Positions 6,296-8,326 of a stretch of DNA of 8,326 bases are shown piece after piece. Position numbers and translations under genes: made by a program. The number at the start of each line of letters is the position of its first letter. Position 1 is the first letter of the stretch. This DNA comes from Syntrophobacterales bacterium (lineage in GTDB: Bacteria; Desulfobacterota; Syntrophorhabdia; Syntrophorhabdales; WCHB1-27): contig JADGQN010000200.1 in assembly GCA_017881765.1 (NCBI GenBank), positions 1 through 8,326 of the forward strand, written 5' to 3'. Below the pieces are notes generated by a model. The model saw only the letters and a program-made list of their open reading frames with translations, was not told where the DNA came from and did no database searches.

Positions 6296-6514
6296 ATGTG
6301 GCACCTTACATCGGTTCTCGGATGGGTCACGCTCGTGGCGGCCGCTCTGCTCATCCTGCTCGGCCTATCCGCGTGGCCGCCAGGGGGTCCCATGTTCGCC
6401 CTGCCGTTCGTGTTCCTGCTCCCGGGCGCCGTCCTGGCCGTGGCAGGTGGGATACTTATTTTCTTGGGAAGGCAGCGGCATCCGCGCGGCCAATCGGACC
6501 CGGGTGAGAAGTGA
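6296..6514 (+). CDS. 72-aa membrane protein with two helices
   Basis: The ATG at 6296 is preferred because GGAAGG at 6285-6290 sits five bases before it; a GTG at 6278 in the same frame has no ribosome site. Two hydrophobic helices (about residues 6-26 and 34-60) are joined by a WPPGGPM turn. A positively charged tail (RQRHPRGQSDPGEK) suggests a cytoplasmic C-terminus. It begins 110 bp after the channel gene and ends 32 bp before the phosphoesterase gene, so it may be co-transcribed with one of them. I do not recognise the family. Confidence 0.7.
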   Translation: MWHLTSVLGWVTLVAAALLILLGLSAWPPGGPMFALPFVFLLPGAVLAVAGGILIFLGRQRHPRGQSDPGEK

Positions 6515-6525
6515 CGCACCCGCTG

Positions 6526-6538
6526 TGACCGAACGGAC
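6526..6538 (+). repeat. 13-bp direct repeat, copy 1 (before the phosphoesterase)
   Basis: TGACCGAACGGAC, identical to 7423-7435. This copy ends eight bases before the phosphoesterase start and also supplies the only purine-rich stretch (GGACGG) near a ribosome-site position. Confidence 0.5.
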
Positions 6539-6546
6539 GGAATTTC

Positions 6547-7419
6547 ATGAATTCAGGAGATGGAGCACGAAGGGGCATGATCTCGCGTCGTCAATTTCTT
6601 AAAGCGCTAGGAGTCGCGTCCGGGCTCGTCGGATCCGGGCTGGGCATGTATACTTGGCGCTGGGAACCTCATTGGCTGGAAATCGTGGAACGTCGACTCC
6701 CAGTCGCCAACCTGCCAGATCGGTGGAGGGGGACCCGGTTGGTGCAGTTGAGCGATCTCCATATCGGGCCCCGGGTAGACGACTCATATCTGATTCACAC
6801 CTTTGAGACCGTCAGGAACCTCGCCCCCGATATCGTAGTCTACACTGGCGATTTCATAAGCTACGAGGGCGACACCTTCGCGCATGCCCGTCGCATGTTT
6901 GCCCATTTGCCGCTCGGGAGTCGCGCCACTTTGGGCGTCTTCGGAAACCACGACTATGGCCCCGCATGGGCACATCCTGAGGTCGCGGATAGGATTGCTG
7001 CATTGGCCGCTTTGGCGGGCGTAAGGGTCCTCCGGAACGAGGTCGCTGAAGTCGATGGCCTGCAGGTTGCCGGCCTGGATGATCTATGGGCAAATCGCTT
7101 CGAACCGATGCAAGCTTTGGCTGGTCTTGATCCGAGAAGAGCGTCCCTTGTGTTGAGTCATAACCCGGATACGGTTGACGAGCCTGGGTGGGGGGAGTAT
7201 GCAGGTTGGATTCTATCCGGGCACACACATGGTGGTCAGTGCAAGCCTCCCTTCTTGCCTCCCCCCTTGCTGCCGGTTCGGAATCGTCGGTACATTTCGG
7301 GGGAAGTGGAACTGTCCGAAGGGCGCCGGATGTACATCAATCGGGGCGTCGGCTACCTGTTGCGCGTGAGATTCGATGTGCGACCGGAGGTCACGCTGTT
7401 TCACTTGGATCGGGCATGA
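6547..7419 (+). CDS. Tat-exported calcineurin-like metallophosphoesterase (YkuE/YaeI type)
   Basis: 290 aa. A twin-arginine signal SRRQFLK at residues 13-19, followed by a Gly/Ala hydrophobic stretch to about 36, sends it folded across the membrane; it may stay anchored by that segment. All five metal-site motifs are present: SDLH (D70, H72), TGD (D102), GNHD (134-137), SHNPD (H205) and SGHTHGGQ (H226, H228). This is the two-metal active site that hydrolyses phosphoesters. YINRGVGY near 263-270 is typical of the YkuE/YaeI branch. Relatives are reported to act on phospholipids or on UDP-diacylglucosamine, which fits an envelope location; the substrate here is not shown. A second ATG at residue 11 would remove ten residues without losing the Tat motif. 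The ribosome site is weak for either start. The length is normal and no key residue is missing. Confidence 0.92.
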   Translation: MNSGDGARRGMISRRQFLKALGVASGLVGSGLGMYTWRWEPHWLEIVERRLPVANLPDRWRGTRLVQLSDLHIGPRVDDSYLIHTFETVRNLAPDIVVYTGDFISYEGDTFAHARRMFAHLPLGSRATLGVFGNHDYGPAWAHPEVADRIAALAALAGVRVLRNEVAEVDGLQVAGLDDLWANRFEPMQALAGLDPRRASLVLSHNPDTVDEPGWGEYAGWILSGHTHGGQCKPPFLPPPLLPVRNRRYISGEVELSEGRRMYINRGVGYLLRVRFDVRPEVTLFHLDRA

Positions 7420-7422
7420 CGA

Positions 7423-7435
7423 TGACCGAACGGAC
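7423..7435 (+). repeat. 13-bp direct repeat, copy 2 (after the phosphoesterase)
   Basis: Second exact copy of TGACCGAACGGAC, three bases after the phosphoesterase stop. The two copies together bracket that gene. Confidence 0.5.
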
Positions 7436-7595
7436 ACATACGTAAAAGATTATTCCGGGGAGATGGTAGTGCCGCCGATGTTCCTTTGGCTGCGCAACCA
7501 CTAACGACGACGTGCTCTTAATCGATAGACCGCGCTGAAGCCAATACTCATCAGTAATATCCGTGGAATAGGAATAGCCATAAGGACCCGTTTGC

Positions 7596-7611
7596 TGGCA
7601 CGCGGGTTGCA
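7596..7611 (+). promoter_or_regulatory. sigma-54 (RpoN) promoter
   Basis: TGGCACG-CGGG-TTGCA fits the consensus TGGCACR-N4-TTGCW at every position. GG at 7597-7598 and GC at 7609-7610 are exactly ten bases apart (-24 and -12 elements). Transcription would start near 7622, leaving a leader of about 67 nt before the next gene. Such promoters need an ATP-using activator bound upstream; I see no clear palindromic activator site between 7420 and 7595. Confidence 0.8.
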
Positions 7612-7688
7612 CGTCCCATTGCACGGCGATTGCCGCAGCGCAGCCCGTATCTGCCTGCGCACAAGGCGATCCTGCACGGAGGTTGCTG

Positions 7689-8326
7689 ATGAGAAATTGG
7701 CGCGCGGCTCTCCTGGCTCTGCTGCTGGCGTCCGGACTGTTTGCGGCCGGCAACGGGCTCTGTCTCGATCAGGCGGACAAACAGGCCCTTGACCTGATGG
7801 ACTTTGCCGTCAAACAGACGGTGAAGGAGACGGGTGTTGAGGTTATCGGCGTTGGTTCCTGGACATCCCAGAAGAAATACAAAGGACCGCTTTCCGGCGG
7901 CACGTCCGACCACGACATGCGGGTGGTTATGACCGGCGAGACCAATGCCACCGTATCCACCAAGAAATGGAAGGACTTCCAGGAGAAACTTCGGGAAAAC
8001 ATCACAGCCAGCGGCCAGGCCAAGCGCCTGAGCGAGAGCGAGATCAACAAGCTGATCAACAGCACCAACGTCTACCCGCCCGGCCAGATCATGGAGACCG
8101 TGGAGAATGCTGAGGACGCAAAGAAGTTCTTCTCCCGCGCGCGCGCCAAGCCGAACCTCGGCGACGCGCCGGTTGAAGGGCTTTGGGGCAAAGGGAGCAA
8201 GACCTACACGCACTATTACGAGGAGAAGTCGGGAAAGCTCTTCTTTGTGGATGATAAATCGGGCAAGGTGATGACGGGCGCCACCGATCTGACCCACCTG
8301 ATCGAGGGTGCGGAGGCCCACACCAC
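7689..8326 (+). CDS. exported protein with nucleotidyltransferase-like motif, cut by window end
   Basis: The frame is open from ATG 7689 to the window edge (212 codons) with GGAGG at 7678-7682, six bases before the start. An N-terminal signal peptide is visible (RNWRAALLALLLASGLFAAG); the cut probably falls at residues 19-23. Residues 50-80 read GVEVIGVGSW...GGTSDHDMRVV: Gly56-Ser57 followed after 16 residues by Asp74-x-Asp76. This resembles the hG[GS]...DhD signature of the polymerase-beta-like nucleotidyltransferase fold. The rest is charged and helical, then Gly- and Tyr-rich strands (about residues 165-200). An exported enzyme of that fold would be unusual, so the motif may be structural only. 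A consensus sigma-54 promoter lies 78 bp upstream. The long opposite-strand frame over this region is a shadow, since the signal peptide, ribosome site and codon pattern all favour this strand. Confidence 0.8.
   Translation, partial: MRNWRAALLALLLASGLFAAGNGLCLDQADKQALDLMDFAVKQTVKETGVEVIGVGSWTSQKKYKGPLSGGTSDHDMRVVMTGETNATVSTKKWKDFQEKLRENITASGQAKRLSESEINKLINSTNVYPPGQIMETVENAEDAKKFFSRARAKPNLGDAPVEGLWGKGSKTYTHYYEEKSGKLFFVDDKSGKVMTGATDLTHLIEGAEAHT

Noticed and set aside
7551..8321. 256-aa open frame on the - strand
   Set aside because: It is antisense to a + strand frame with signal peptide, good ribosome site and sigma-54 promoter that stays open to the window end. The - frame has no recognisable domain.

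Overview
The window looks like an accessory region of a Gram-negative bacterial chromosome, most plausibly a proteobacterium or a Desulfobacterota-like organism. The lineage is inferred from gene types only: Sec and Tat signal peptides, an MscS channel with a periplasmic domain, a textbook sigma-54 promoter, a REP-associated tyrosine transposase with a C-terminal helix-turn-helix, and a group II intron remnant. Every gene I accept is on the + strand. Base composition is mixed: the left half is moderate and patchwork, and the right half is richer in G+C.

Left part (1-2262). Bases 41-98 fold into a structure with the features of an integron attC site: R''- and R'-type core heptamers, paired inner arms, a single bulged G and a 14-nt terminal loop. 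It is followed by a 329-aa SIR2-like protein, so this gene reads as an integron cassette carrying a probable NAD-linked, defence-type protein. No closing attC follows it. Instead a 1075-bp element begins 43 bp after the stop codon: a transposase gene of the REP-associated (RAYT/Y1) type between 26-bp inverted repeats that match at 25 of 26 positions.

Middle part (2294-4488). A secreted protein carries two copies of a Cys-containing GFVWR / DHVCVTG repeat. About 430 bp without a convincing gene follows; it holds an 11-bp perfect inverted repeat and a 33-nt hairpin matching group II intron domain V, including the CG bulge. Next is a 184-aa protein with a CarD/Tudor-like N-terminus. A leader region follows with a 13-bp palindrome and a 26-codon ORF whose stop overlaps the TTG start of the next gene.

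Right part (4485-8326). A 566-aa MscS-family channel is followed by a 72-aa two-helix membrane protein and a Tat-exported YkuE/YaeI-type metallophosphoesterase. A 13-bp direct repeat lies on either side of the phosphoesterase gene. A consensus sigma-54 promoter at 7596-7611 then drives an exported protein that runs off the window end and has a nucleotidyltransferase-like GS...SDHD motif. The channel, small membrane protein and phosphoesterase could form an envelope-related group, but their spacing (110 and 32 bp) does not prove an operon.
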